Part shown: positions 36,601-47,492 of the stretch, in pieces | How positions within the stretch are numbered: the stretch's first letter is position 1 | Layout of the letters: the number at the start of each line of letters is the position of its first letter | Assembly: GCA_015680685.1 (NCBI GenBank) | Contig: MNCI01025089.1 | Location: 1,046,301-1,110,300 of the forward strand | DNA: 64,000 bases | Reading direction: 5' to 3' | DNA from: Gnetum montanum | Lineage: Eukaryota; Streptophyta; Gnetopsida; Gnetales; Gnetaceae | The notes under the pieces: generated by a model | Told to the model about the DNA's origin: nothing | Seen by the model: only the letters and a program-made list of their open reading frames with translations | Databases searched by the model: none | Position numbers and translations under genes: made by a program

Positions 36601-37606
36601 TTTAATTCTAGAGGCTCTTGTTCGAATTTTTCAGGAATTTCCAACTTTCCCCAGTTAATGTTTTCAAGGTTAAGCTTGGAAGTTGGTAGCGGACTTTCTC
36701 TGGTGCATCTATTCTTTTGATGTAAGTGCAAGTTATTTCCTCAATTAGTTCCATGCACATTAGTGATTTGCTCTCTTGATCAACTATCATCCACTAGGTG
36801 TCTTCTTGTCATGTGGTTGCTACATATAGGCACTTTTGTATGTTAATGTCTTGTGCACGTCGGTTGCATGCAGGTAATGCTAAACTTTGCACAACCCATG
36901 ATATCTACACGTAATTACACCTAATATCACTGTATGCGATGCATGGAACCTTCTTCTTCTCGATCTTTCCAAAAATGTTCTCCTTAGATATTTCTAGGGA
37001 AAGATCATAGATTCCTAGGCATGCATCTATAGTACTTAGCCATGCCCTTCCCATTATGATTAGGAAATCCCCTTTACCATTATTCACTTATATCACTAGG
37101 ATATTAGCTAGGTACAACAACCCACACACAGTGATGATGATGTCCTCCACCAGTTCCAAGGGAACATTGATGAACTGGTTGGCCAACTCAAGATGAATAT
37201 TGCTCTTCTTCAATGGAGGCAGGTTCTAGGCTTTGTACATTTCTTGTGATATTAAGTTGACTATAGAAACTGAATCCAAAAGAGCTTTGCATGGCTCATT
37301 CCCAGTGATTTGGAGATAGATTAGATGACTTTTAGGAATAGAGAATTTCCTGGGAAGGTGGCCAGCCTTGATCCAATTAGTAACAGCATGTGTTAACATA
37401 ATCGTATGTGTTGAGTTTGATGTTTGGTTTGAAGGGAGAGAGGCATTTAGAGGTTTAACCACTTGTGGTTGTAAGGGCTTGGTTGGATTGTTGGTTCTGA
37501 AGAAAGGTCTTTTCTTCTTACAGTTTTCAAAACCAACAGTGGGTTGAGGATTTATAGCCCTTATGGCATTGCGTTGCTGAGGTTGAGTAGGGAGTTCCCC
37601 TTGCAT
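33684..37606 (-). pseudogene. element B Pol remnant: protease, RT, RNase H, integrase
   Basis: Protease: ALLDSVSIVNLI, with Asp at 37276-37274; the usual D-S-G reads D-S-V, which should abolish activity. RT: 36731 to about 35550. The catalytic YMDD/FMDD box reads FMNN at 35936-35925, so both metal-binding aspartates are asparagine. RT/connection blocks such as GHKVSHARIEVDPDKIRVIQ and FLGHTGYYRKFIENL are in the open frame 35816-35550. RNase H: open frame 35354-35001 with FIHMDHSEIRFLMNK and NIVADHLSWLQW. Integrase: [12 protein letters not shown] and ISDNGTHF (open frame 34625-34416). The third catalytic Glu is present in GQAEF (34343-34341). The tail includes PYSLVQISSFQLSQGGDGHL. Several open pieces of 60-126 codons remain, but stops and shifts separate them. 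Confidence 0.9.
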
Positions 37607-37766
37607 TGTTGGAGTGGGTGGTGTTGGCGACCTTTTGGGATGTGACCGCCAACGAGTGTCCTCAAACAGGATTTAGGTGCCTGCTGGTCTCTGGCAACAC
37701 CAAGGCCCAGATACCTCCAAATAAACTCAATAGTTAATGTGAGTATGTGTGTGTGCTGTTGCGGCA

Positions 37767-38755
37767 NNNNNNNNNNNNNNNNNNNNNNNNNNNNNNNNNN
37801 NNNNNNNNNNNNNNNNNNNNNNNNNNNNNNNNNNNNNNNNNNNNNNNNNNNNNNNNNNNNNNNNNNNNNNNNNNNNNNNNNNNNNNNNNNNNNNNNNNNN
37901 NNNNNNNNNNNNNNNNNNNNNNNNNNNNNNNNNNNNNNNNNNNNNNNNNNNNNNNNNNNNNNNNNNNNNNNNNNNNNNNNNNNNNNNNNNNNNNNNNNNN
38001 NNNNNNNNNNNNNNNNNNNNNNNNNNNNNNNNNNNNNNNNNNNNNNNNNNNNNNNNNNNNNNNNNNNNNNNNNNNNNNNNNNNNNNNNNNNNNNNNNNNN
38101 NNNNNNNNNNNNNNNNNNNNNNNNNNNNNNNNNNNNNNNNNNNNNNNNNNNNNNNNNNNNNNNNNNNNNNNNNNNNNNNNNNNNNNNNNNNNNNNNNNNN
38201 NNNNNNNNNNNNNNNNNNNNNNNNNNNNNNNNNNNNNNNNNNNNNNNNNNNNNNNNNNNNNNNNNNNNNNNNNNNNNNNNNNNNNNNNNNNNNNNNNNNN
38301 NNNNNNNNNNNNNNNNNNNNNNNNNNNNNNNNNNNNNNNNNNNNNNNNNNNNNNNNNNNNNNNNNNNNNNNNNNNNNNNNNNNNNNNNNNNNNNNNNNNN
38401 NNNNNNNNNNNNNNNNNNNNNNNNNNNNNNNNNNNNNNNNNNNNNNNNNNNNNNNNNNNNNNNNNNNNNNNNNNNNNNNNNNNNNNNNNNNNNNNNNNNN
38501 NNNNNNNNNNNNNNNNNNNNNNNNNNNNNNNNNNNNNNNNNNNNNNNNNNNNNNNNNNNNNNNNNNNNNNNNNNNNNNNNNNNNNNNNNNNNNNNNNNNN
38601 NNNNNNNNNNNNNNNNNNNNNNNNNNNNNNNNNNNNNNNNNNNNNNNNNNNNNNNNNNNNNNNNNNNNNNNNNNNNNNNNNNNNNNNNNNNNNNNNNNNN
38701 NNNNNNNNNNNNNNNNNNNNNNNNNNNNNNNNNNNNNNNNNNNNNNNNNNNNNNN
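37767..38755. other. assembly gap (989 N)
   Basis: Unsequenced. It lies inside insertion C, so C's internal structure (solo LTR or complete element) cannot be settled from this window. Confidence 0.99.
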
Positions 38756-39349
38756 TTGACAAGTGGCCTTGGTAGTTACAATATCATAGAAAATTAAAAT
38801 ACAATTTCTAAAATACATAGAAATACAAGCTATAGTTGCAACTTACTCCATACATATATATCCTTTTAATTTTGCTTCTTCAAAATGAGATGTTAAGTCC
38901 CCTAAGTGATGTATAGGGAAGTTGCAATTTCCAAATATCCCAAAAATATCTCTCCTAATTTCTCTTTCAAGGAATTTGACTAACCAATAGGATATTACTT
39001 ACTAAAATATCATAGCTAACTTTTCTCCCAAGTTAAGAGGTTACAACTTACTCATGTAATTTAGGAGAGATTTATGCTTGGGAAGTTATATTTATACTTT
39101 TAAATATTATAAACATATTTAAAAGATTATAAACATGTGAATATTAATATTAATATCACAAATGTTTGTAAGTGCTTTTATAATATAATATATTAATCAA
39201 CAATGTTTTTGAAGTCTTGAAATAAATTTTAAGAAGAGGTAAGTTTATAACTGGGGCTTCACATGTGCATATGGTTTTGTGGATTATTTTAAATTTTAAA
39301 TTTTATCTGCAATCTCCAGTTTACCAACATCGGCTAGAAATATCTCTAG

Positions 39350-40230
39350 ACACTTGTCCTGATGTGCCCCCGTGTCTTTGTTTCCATATCCATCGGCCGA
39401 ATGCATCGGCATTGGTCATGGCTGCTGTTTTGAAGGTAAGTTGCAGGAGGACGACATACCGCCTAAAATTCAAAATGAATCTTTCAGAAGGAAGAAGCCC
39501 TATTTTAGCGATGAAATAGCTACACAAAAAAAATTTTGAAGTTACAGGGATGAACCAGAAATGTGCCTGATTGTTGTTTGCCCTTTGCTCTCTGCCTTTT
39601 GTCCTCTATTTTTTTTTGTTTATTACTCGAGCACAGTATCCCGCGGCTAGATGTGCTCGATCTGCGCAACACGCGGCCAGATCTAGCCATGGCCGAAGCC
39701 TTGGCAGCGCGCGCAACAACGGTCGCTCTCTGTTTTCCGTTTTTGGTGTCGATGTCCTATGACTCTCCTCCTTGCCTTCATCGCCGACTCCTCCGCACTG
39801 GCCCCTCTGTACGTCACAAAGTAGAATCCAGCATTCTTCTTGGCATCATTGCGGCTTCATATCAACACTAGCGACTTCAGAGGACCAAACTATCAGAAAT
39901 AATCTACGATTTCCTGTTTCCTTCATCTTCAAACCCTAATTAAGTTCTTACTTGCATCTGCATTCGACTCTGCCTATGCGTTTTGTAGCTGCTTCTTGAT
40001 TTTTTTCTTGGAGATGGACCGACAGAGCCTGAACCTGAGTCTGATCCTATACCTATACCTGTGTGTTCTGTTGATGCCATTTTCTGAATTAACCCTGCTG
40101 GAAGCCCTAGTGACGGAAAAATAGACCCACGAATTTTCCAAGAACGTCCAAACAAATCGTTAGCAGAATCCACGAACAGGGCTACGATTTTCTACGATCA
40201 TTTAGAGCACATTAGGGCTACGATTTTCTG
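39350..40230. other. GC-richer segment in C, possible captured gene or promoter piece
   Basis: This segment stands out from its AT-rich surroundings: cccgcggctag near 39641, then cgcggccag and gcgcgcgcaac. An AAACCCTAAT telo-box-like element is at about 39933-39942, typical of plant 5' leaders. On the minus strand an open frame (40173-39940) includes MASTEHTGIGIGSDSGSGSV followed by a basic SPRKKSR stretch. On the plus strand frames of 84 and 102 codons occur at 39265 and 39563. None is recognised. A direct repeat 'agggctacgattttct' occurs at about 40179 and 40217. Confidence 0.35.
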
Positions 40231-40657
40231 CGATTATACATTTTCAAGTATAATTTTTGTTGTTGGTATGCCTTCATCAGATCCATGCCCAGGAATTCCA
40301 TGTTTTAGTTTGTTGTACTATGTGAGTGAGGCGTGAGTGAGGGTTTGGCATTTGCAACATCACAAGCCTCCAAAAATGTAAACTAAAATATTTGCATCTT
40401 TAGAATATATTTTTATTTCTTTTGAATGGTAACAGATGTTTGATAATGTCTCCGAAATATCCCAACGCCAATTTTTGCCTCAAAATTACTTCATATCAAT
40501 CCTATCATCTCATTCAACCTTTAATTTACTCCACAAAGTTTTAACATGCCAACAACCCTTGAATATATAACTTTGATAATTCTTGTAAGTTATTAAAACT
40601 TATCAAACTCAAAACCTTGAGTCTTACTGTTCCATAAAATGGCCAAATGTGCCAACA

Positions 40658-41016
40658 GGTGGTAATTGAGTTATTGGTGTGAGAGCTACGGATGGATTTG
40701 AACGATGGTATATTTATGGGTTATCTCCCCTAGGAGAAGGAGTTCTATAATACTCATAGGCTTGGTAGTTATGTTGTGGTGTAACATGACCAATAGAGTC
40801 ACATGGAGAGATTGGATGCTGCATGTAGTAGCCATATGGGTTAGGTTGCCAATATGGGTATTGTTGCCTTGGTGGTGGCATCCCCCATGACTGTGGGTAT
40901 TGCAATTGTTGATGTTACTCAATGAGTTGTGGTGGAGTTCCACTTGGATAATATGTTGAAGGTTGGTGGAACTGCCCTGGGTTACCTTGGGAATAAGGTA
41001 ACCATCGGGGTGTTTG
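40658..41016 (-). pseudogene. element B Gag-Pol linker (5' side of insertion C)
   Basis: Read on the minus strand, this encodes the Gln/Tyr/Pro-rich linker (MQYPQSWGMPPPRQQYPYWQ in the open frame 40905-40714). It matches the region of E after base 55251. The remaining linker resumes at 37621 beyond insertion C, as MQGELPTQPQQRNA. Confidence 0.75.
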
Positions 41017-42958
41017 TCATTTATTTAGTTGTGGGTTAAATGCATACACCCCAAACTCTTGTAAATGTGAGATCACTAGGCAACATCTCTTAGGATGGTT
41101 GTATTGGCATATCTCACATCCACTATCATTGTCCATGTATAAATCCACAACCTCTTCTGTGATGGCCATGTTGCCCTTACCTTTGTTACATGCATTTTTC
41201 ACTTCTCTTTTTTTCTTTTTGTCATGGTCACTACCTCGCTCCCTAGACTCCTCTACAATTTTAAGAACAATTTCAAACCTACTATCTAGGGAGTCCCACA
41301 TTTGATCTACCTTTGCTGATACTTTTGATGTTAACTTTTGGAGAGGAAAAGTTTTCCTATTCACGATCTCTTCGAGTGGTGACTCTTCTTCCTCCTCACA
41401 AAATCTCACTCCCCTTTTTTGGTGGGATGGATCTTGGTTGTATTCTTCTACACTTTCTCTCTTTCATAGTTCACCTTCTTCTTTTGCTACTTGGTTTAGT
41501 AGTCTATGAATTTGATGAGACCTAAGCTCCAATAACCTTCCTTATGCATACGCCCCAAGGGTTCTTCTTGTTTCATGCCTAAGTCCATTCACAAGATGGC
41601 GTAGCTGATTCCGCTGCAAATAACCATGGCCAAGGCAACGATGTAACAGTGCATAATAGCAGCCCATGGTAGCATCCAAGGGTTCATGATTTCCTTGCTT
41701 TCATCCTTGGATTTTCTTCCATAGGTTAGACACTTAGGATTATGTTTGGTACTTATCATTGAAGAGTTCTAACATTGTACTCTACCTTCGAATGGATTTC
41801 GATTCTAAGGACCAGTACCAGCTTTTAGCTTCTTTCACTAATGTCCTTGGGAATAACTTCAGTTTTTTCCATTTGTTTTCTATGTTTTGCAAGGCACATG
41901 CATTGTGGAATGCTTGTAAGTGATTTTGAGGATCAACTTTGTATCCCCCGTCAAAGTGTTTGATGTTGTTCATGTCTAACCTCTTTGATCCTACTATCCT
42001 TTTGGTGCCTTGTTGGAACTCTTACAGCCTTCGTTACATCTAGCATGCTTCTAGTTACGCGTAGAGGTTCTTTGTGATCATCTCATTCATAGCATCTATG
42101 GTATCTACGCGATTCCCTACTCTCCCTTCTTCTATGCCTTGATTCTTTAGAGTGCCCTTGTCCTCGTTCACAAAAATCTCATCGATGAATTTCAATTCAT
42201 TTTCCCTTATGCTCATAATTGGTTTCCCTAGGACTATGTCTGGACATTGAAGGAGAGGATGGAGATGAAGATGAAGGTGAAGAAAAAGGAGAACCATTGC
42301 CATGACAGTGTTTTCTACCTTCTCTTTGGTGGTCTCAGCCTCAATCGTCATCACGATTAGAATGTTTGCCCTTATTGTGTGTTTGTGTTCCTTCATTGAA
42401 CACTTCATGTTTGTGGGTATCAAAACCAGGCTTGTGAATAGTGGAGTGGAGGTTCTAATACACCACCACCTGATCAATGTTAGGAGGAGGAACATCATTT
42501 CATGGGAAACCTATTGAGGTAGGTTCACCATCCTCAATTACACTCAAAATGTGTAGAGCATAATGGGGCCATTTACCCTTCAAAGATGTATGGTATCTCT
42601 CCTATTACATGTCCCTTTGATGTTGTGCTTCTGTGGGATGATAGTTTCTTAATTCATGATCGTGTGCAACGTATTCTGCATATAAAAGAAGCATTCCTAT
42701 TCGTGTGAGAGCATGAAGGAGCATGTTGGGAACTGATTGGTCTAGAGGCAACACTATGTTATGCTTCAAGTCTCTCCAACATAGTTGTTCGTCTTGCTAG
42801 AGAATAAAGATGAAATCAGGCACATACTCATTGGGATGACTATATAGCACAAGAAAATATTGAGGAATTGGTAGAGCCTGGTTATGTGTATTATGCTACC
42901 GACTACCTCTTGAGTTAGTCCTAGGCAGTGAACTGCTCTTATGCAAAGAAGAAGACAT
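41017..42958 (-). pseudogene. element B Gag remnant
   Basis: The ATG at 42958 begins MSSSLHKSSSLPRTNSRGSR and meets a stop at codon 21, before the conserved HPNEYVPDF block. A charged, His/Asp-rich region follows (about 42500-42060). The Retrotrans_gag core contains HLQAFHNACALQNIENKWKK and KLFPRTLVKEAKSWYWSL (open frame 41973-41782). The C-terminal open frame, 41409-41017, holds QMWDSLDSRFEIVLKIVEES and the variant zinc knuckle CEICQYNHPKRCC at 41118-41080. That knuckle has C-x2-C-x3-H-x3-CC spacing. It is colinear with A and E but broken by stops and shifts. Confidence 0.87.
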
Positions 42959-43083
42959 CTTGTCTTGTTCGATGTGCAATGTACTATTGTCTCATCTTTC
43001 TTTGATTAATCCTAAGGGTTCATTCTAATGCTCCAACGATATGAATGATTTCCTATGTTCAATACAACACACAAACAACTAAG

Positions 43084-43101
43084 TCCTTAGCAACAATGCC
43101 A
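43084..43101 (-). promoter_or_regulatory. element B primer-binding site (tRNA-Asp), decayed
   Basis: On the minus strand TGGCATTGTTGCTAAGGA corresponds to TGGCGCCGTTGCCGGGGA. It abuts the LTR end at 43103. Confidence 0.82.
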
Positions 43102-43102
43102 A

Positions 43103-43927
43103 TGATGAGTGGCAAGGCACCCCTACACTCAACCATACAAATACGTGTGTTTCACGCACAATCCAGTCAAACTCCAAGGATCAAGTGCTTATGCACCCTA
43201 GTGGAACACTTAGGGTTAATCAATCGTTATCTTCCCAAACTTACTTGTATTGTCACAGTTGTATGGTTAAGTCAGCTTGAGGTATCTAATTTTTATAGCT
43301 TTTTTATTTTTTATGTCTTCTACTAATAAAGGAGAGGGAGAGAGAACTAAGTGGCTAACTTACATTAACTATTCATTAACTAGTTTATAAATGTTCCTAA
43401 CACTAGTATCTATTCCCACTATCTTGAACTAGTGCAATGCTATTGGGATTACCAAACATTAATCGTTATTGAGTTACCATGAGCTACACGCATGCTCGAA
43501 GGGATCGTACTAAGTGTATTTAACTAAGGGGGTTGAAGATTGAGAGAGATATTAATTAACTAGGAAAGCATTAAATAATAAGTAATTACTAATTAGCTTA
43601 ATCTATATGCTACAAGGTTTATCAGAAAGTTGGTTTTTATTGTCCTACACAAAATTGTGCTTAGGTACAAATTGCTTGAATAAAGATCCGTTCACTCTAT
43701 GACTCCTACTGCGAGCACACAGAAATAATTCTAACCATGGAATGACAAAACTGCAAGAGCCTAGCTAAGGGTCTAAATCTAATGTATGGGAACCAAGGGT
43801 GCTGCCTCTTATTTATAGGAGATGAAGTAGGATGCAATATTGTGTATGCGATATCGCATGGTGGATATGATATCACGTACACAATATCGTGTACACGATA
43901 TGGTGTACACGATATTGCAGTTCATCA
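43103..43927 (-). repeat. element B 5' LTR
   Basis: On the plus strand it starts TGATGAGTGGCAAGG and ends CAGTTCATCA. The TATA box is at 43817-43810 (minus). Palindrome modules cover 43830-43916, with several 'gtacacgatat' units. The AATAAAGA half of the R hairpin is at about 43679, and the TCTTTATT-side partner has one change (tttttatt at about 43634). Confidence 0.92.
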
Positions 43928-43932
43928 GTTTG

Positions 43933-44143
43933 GATGTTCTTTGGATCCATTGGTGTTCTTTCCTATTTTCATGAACACTCAATGTTGTACACAATTGTAA
44001 TATTGTATGCTTAGGCACTCTTATATTTGTTTTTTTTCTCTTTGTCACTTTGTATGTTAGTCAAACCCCCTATCATATTTTATAAAGGACTTGTTCCTCT
44101 TCTTCTATACTCAAGGATGTGTTTTCATTCAGTTGTGGGGATA
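43933..44143 (+). other. element A 3' noncoding region, resumed after B
   Basis: Continues A's 3' noncoding DNA to its 3' LTR. It ends with the polypurine-like CAGTTGTGGGGATA immediately before TGATAAA at 44144. Confidence 0.8.
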
Positions 44144-45006
44144 TGATAAATCGTGTTTATTATCACTCCAATATTGGGGTGGCCATGGTATCATGCACAC
44201 AATATCGCAACCTAAGATGCGATATTGTACATTCGATATCGCAAGGTTACTCTCAGGTCTATAACTACAATGTTTAGGCACACAATTGGGAGTAAGTTTT
44301 TAGCAGTTAGTAGTGAAGCTCTTGCAGTTTGTTCATTTGAAAGTTAGAATATTTTCCAAGTGCCCGTAGTAAAATTTCTAAGTGTGAATGGATCTTTATT
44401 CAAGCATTGATGTACCTGAGCACACTATTATGTTGGCAATAAAGATGAGCTCTTTGATCCATTCCTTATAGCACTTAAGATTTTCTTTCTTATGCATTTA
44501 CATATTGTTATTTCATGCAATTTACATTAATGTTATTTATGCAATAATTTATTTTGATCAATCAAGTGACCTATTAAGATACACAAGCACAACCCCTTCG
44601 AACATACGTGTGACACTTGGTAGCTCAAAAACGATTAGCATTTGACAACCTAGTAGTGTTTGCACAAAGTTCAGGATGTGTCCAAGAAGTGGGAATGGTT
44701 ACTTATGTTAGGCTAGATTAGACTATAGTTTGCTTAGCACTTAATCACTCTTTTATTCACTCTTACTTTTATTCTTATTGTAGGTGTGTAATTTCATAAA
44801 AAAATAATAAAAATCTTACACCTCAGTCACACTTAACCATACAATTGCATTCCACAAGTGGGACTTGGAAGACAACGAATGAATAACACGTACACATTGT
44901 TTAGCTCTAGTATACTTAGTAACTATAGTCTATGGAATTTGACTGGATTGCATGTAAACGATTATGATTCATACGGTTGGGGGTAGGGGTACCTTGCCAT
45001 TCATTA
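44144..45006 (+). repeat. element A 3' LTR
   Basis: Begins TGATAAATCG and ends CCATTCATTA (5' LTR: CCACTCATCA). Palindrome modules are at 44163-44250. The TCTTTATT/AATAAAGA pair is at 44393-44400 and 44438-44445. The tandem array resumes at 45007. Confidence 0.92.
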
Positions 45007-46850
45007 GTGTTTGTGGCTTCTAGACAATAGAGGACCATATGGTAGCAAGTGCTATGTAAACTATGAGGTAGCGCGACTAGCATCCTCTCAGAGTCCCAAT
45101 AAAAAGGCATTCAAACCTTCTAGAAGGAAAGAATTTCTTGGATTTTAGGGTTTAGGGAAGGTAGAGGATCATTAGGAAGGCTGGAAATCATCTGAAAGGT
45201 ATCTAGGGATTCTGGAAGGGAATAATTAGTTAGAGTTTGTGACTTCTAGAAGGTAGAGGATCATCATGTAGCAAGTGTTACGTAAATTGCAAGGTAGTGC
45301 AACCAACACCCTCTTGCAATCCTAACCTAAAGGCATTCAAACCTTCAAAAGGGAAAGAATTACATGGAATTTTAGGTTACCAGAAGATAGAGGATCATCT
45401 AGAAGGTTGGAGATCATCCAGAAGGCATCTCGGCCTTCCGAAAAAAAATAATTGACTAGAGTTTGTGGATTTTGGAAGGTAGAGGATCATCTAGATGCAA
45501 GTGTTGTGTAAACTACAATGTAGTACAAGTAACACCCTCCTATAGTCCCAACTGAAAGACATTGAAACCTTCTAGAAGAGAATAATTACTTAGAGTTTCT
45601 GGTTATCAAAAGGCAAGGCCATATCAAGAAGGCTAAAGATCATCCAAAAGGGAATAATTGATTGGTGTTTGTGGCTTTTGGAAGGCAAAGGACCATATAG
45701 TTGCAAGTGCTACATAAATTGTGAGGTAATGTGACTAGCATCTTACCATAGTCCCAACTAGAAGGCATTCAAACCTTCCAAAAGAGAAGAGTTACAAGGA
45801 GTTTGAGGTTATTAGAAGGCTAGAGATCATTCAAAAAGCATCTAGGCCTTCTAGAAGGGAATAAGTTGTTAAAGTTTGTGTCTTTTGAAAGATAGAGGGT
45901 CATCCAATAGCAAGTGTTGTGTAAACTATGAGGAAGTGCAACTAGCACCCTCCCATAGTCCCAACTAGAAGGTATTCAAACCTTTCAGAAGAGAAGAATT
46001 GCTTAGAGTTGGAGGTTACCGAAAGGTAGAGTGTCATCTAGAAGGTTAGAGATCATCTGAAAGGCATCTAGGCCTTCCAGAAGATAATAATTTGTTAGAG
46101 TTTGTAGCTTCTAGAAAGTCCAGAGTCATCTGGTAGAAAGTGCTACATAAACTATAAGGTAGTACAACTAGCACGCTCCCATAGTCCCAACCAAAAGGCA
46201 TTCAAACCTTTCAGAAGAGAAGAATTTCTTGAACTTTGAGGTTACCAAAAGGTAGAGGATCATCTAGAGGATTGGAGATCATCCAAAAGGCATCTAGGCC
46301 TTCCAAAAGGGAATAATTGGTTGGAGTTTGTGGCTTCCAGAAGACAAAGGACCATCCAATAGCAAGTGTTATGTAAACTACGAGGCAATGCAATCCCAAA
46401 TGGAAGGCATTCTAATCTTTTGGAAAGGAACAATGGCTTAAAGTTTGAGGCTACTAGAAAGTAGACAGTCATCCAAAAGGCTAAAGATCATTTAGAAGGC
46501 ATCCAAGCCTTCTAAAAGGGAATAATTAAATGTAGTTTGTGGCTTCTAGAAGAAAGAGGATCATCCGATAGTAAGTGGTATGTAAATTATGAGATAGTGC
46601 GACTAGCACCCTCCCATAGTTCCAATTGAAAAACATTCAAAACTTCTAGAAGGGAACAATTACTTGGAGTTTGAGGCTACTGGAAGGCATAGGATCATCT
46701 AGAAGACTAAAGATCATTCAAAAAGCATCTAGGCATTCTAGAATAGAATAATTGGTTTGATTTTGTTGCTTTCAGATTGTAGAGGACCATCTAGTAGTAA
46801 GGGTTACATAAACTGTGAGGCAATGTGACTAGCTCCCTTTCATAGTTTAC
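45007..46850 (+). repeat. tandem repeat array, continued in direct orientation
   Basis: The same roughly 206-227-bp units as 20405-22004, about eight or nine copies. It starts exactly where element A ends: 'gtgtttgtggcttctagac' continues the unit broken at 22004. TTCTAGAA/TTCCAGAA motifs are frequent, for example at about 45118, 45243, 45848, 46078, 46110, 46338, 46547, 46645 and 46737. Confidence 0.9.
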
Positions 46851-47492
46851 ATAAAACTTGCTCCCAGATGACCCTTTGCCTTTCGAAAGCTAGAAACTTC
46901 AACCAATTATTCCCTTCTAGAAAGCCTAGATGGCTTCTCGATGATCTTCAACCTTCCGGCAACCTCAAACTCCAAGCAATTCTTTTTTTTTGAAAGGTTT
47001 GAATCTCTTCTGATTAGAACTACAAAAGGGTGCTAGTCATACTACCTCACAATTTACGTAGCACTTGCTATCTAATGGCCCTCTGCCTTCTAGAAGCCAT
47101 AAACTCCAACCAATTATTCTCGTCCAAAAGGCCTAGATGCCTTTTGGATAATCTTCAGCCTTTCAAATGTCACTTTGCCTTCTAATAACCTCAAACTCCA
47201 ATCAATTTTTCTCTTCTAGAAGGTTTGAATGCCTTCTAGTTGGGACTGCAGAAAGGTGCTAGTCACACTACCTTGCAGTTTAAGTAGCACTTGCTACCGA
47301 CTGATTCTTTGCATTCCAAAAACCACAAACTCCAACCAATTATTCTTTTTTGGAAGGCTTGGATGCCTTTTAGATGACACTATGCCTTCCAATAATCTCA
47401 AAATCCAAGCAATTCTTCTTTTCTAGAAGGTTTGAATGCTTTCTAGTTGGGACTGCTGGAGGGTGCTAGTCATACTACCTCGGAGTTTACAA
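46851..47492 (-). repeat. tandem repeat array, inverted part
   Basis: From about 46850 the repeats read on the opposite strand: 'catagtttacataaaac', 'aactccaaccaattattc' and 'ggtttgaatgccttctag' are reverse complements of the forward unit. About three units are present, ending near 47492 (gctagtcatactacctcgga). The junction at about 46800-46870 is a head-to-head inverted repeat with a spacer of some 30 bp. Confidence 0.88.

Larger units (their letters stand above)
37622..40657 (-). mobile_element. insertion C: probable long solo LTR with 5-bp TSD
   Basis: The ends are TGTTGGC...GCCAACA (7-bp inverted termini with TG/CA). The flanks carry the direct repeat ggtgg (37617-37621 and 40658-40662). 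Removing it restores the linker 'gagtgggtggtaattg', matching element A at about 25290 (reverse complement gagtaggtggtagtttt). TG...CA ends and a 5-bp TSD are the marks of an LTR, and no second LTR is visible, so a solo LTR is the best call. The strand is inferred from the T-rich TGTTGGCACATTTGGCC end. The true length is uncertain because 37767-38755 is unsequenced. A GC-richer segment (about 39350-40230) with short open frames may be captured gene sequence. Confidence 0.7.
30982..43927 (-). mobile_element. Ty3/gypsy (Athila/Tat-like) element B, nested in A, interrupted by C
   Basis: A minus-strand relative of A. The LTRs are 43103-43927 (5') and 30982-31775 (3'). The TSD gtttg is exact at 30977-30981 and 43928-43932, and the sequence of A resumes beyond. 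The internal order on the minus strand is primer site, gag, protease, RT, RNase H, integrase and 3' noncoding DNA. Insertion C (37622-40657) splits the Gag-Pol linker. Comparing about 185 bp of the two LTRs I saw roughly 25 differences, so it is also old. Every gene has stops. Confidence 0.92.
22005..45006 (+). mobile_element. Ty3/gypsy (Athila/Tat-like) element A, interrupted by element B
   Basis: LTRs at 22005-22884 and 44144-45006 bound the element, and it is split by element B (30982-43927). Flanking TSDs are gcgtt (22000-22004) and gtgtt (45007-45011), differing by one C-to-T change. The tandem array continues directly on both sides. Without B it would be about 10 kb: LTR, tRNA-Asp primer site, gag, protease, RT, RNase H, integrase, then about 2 kb of 3' noncoding DNA. 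In the LTR stretch I compared (about 130 bp) I counted about 14 differences, so it is old. All coding frames carry many stops. Confidence 0.92.

Noticed and set aside
37727-38818. Several 336-363-codon open frames on both strands
   Set aside because: They consist almost wholly of N bases (gap 37767-38755) and are artefacts of translating unknown sequence. The frames over 52943-53132 are rejected for the same reason.
37622-40657. DNA transposon with terminal inverted repeats
   Set aside because: Only 7 bp of inverted ends, of TG...CA form, with a 5-bp TSD. An LTR is the simpler reading, though the gap prevents certainty.
22005-45006. Endogenous pararetrovirus
   Set aside because: Considered because of gag and RT remnants. 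LTRs, a tRNA-Asp primer site, 5-bp TSDs and an integrase after RNase H identify Ty3/gypsy retrotransposons.
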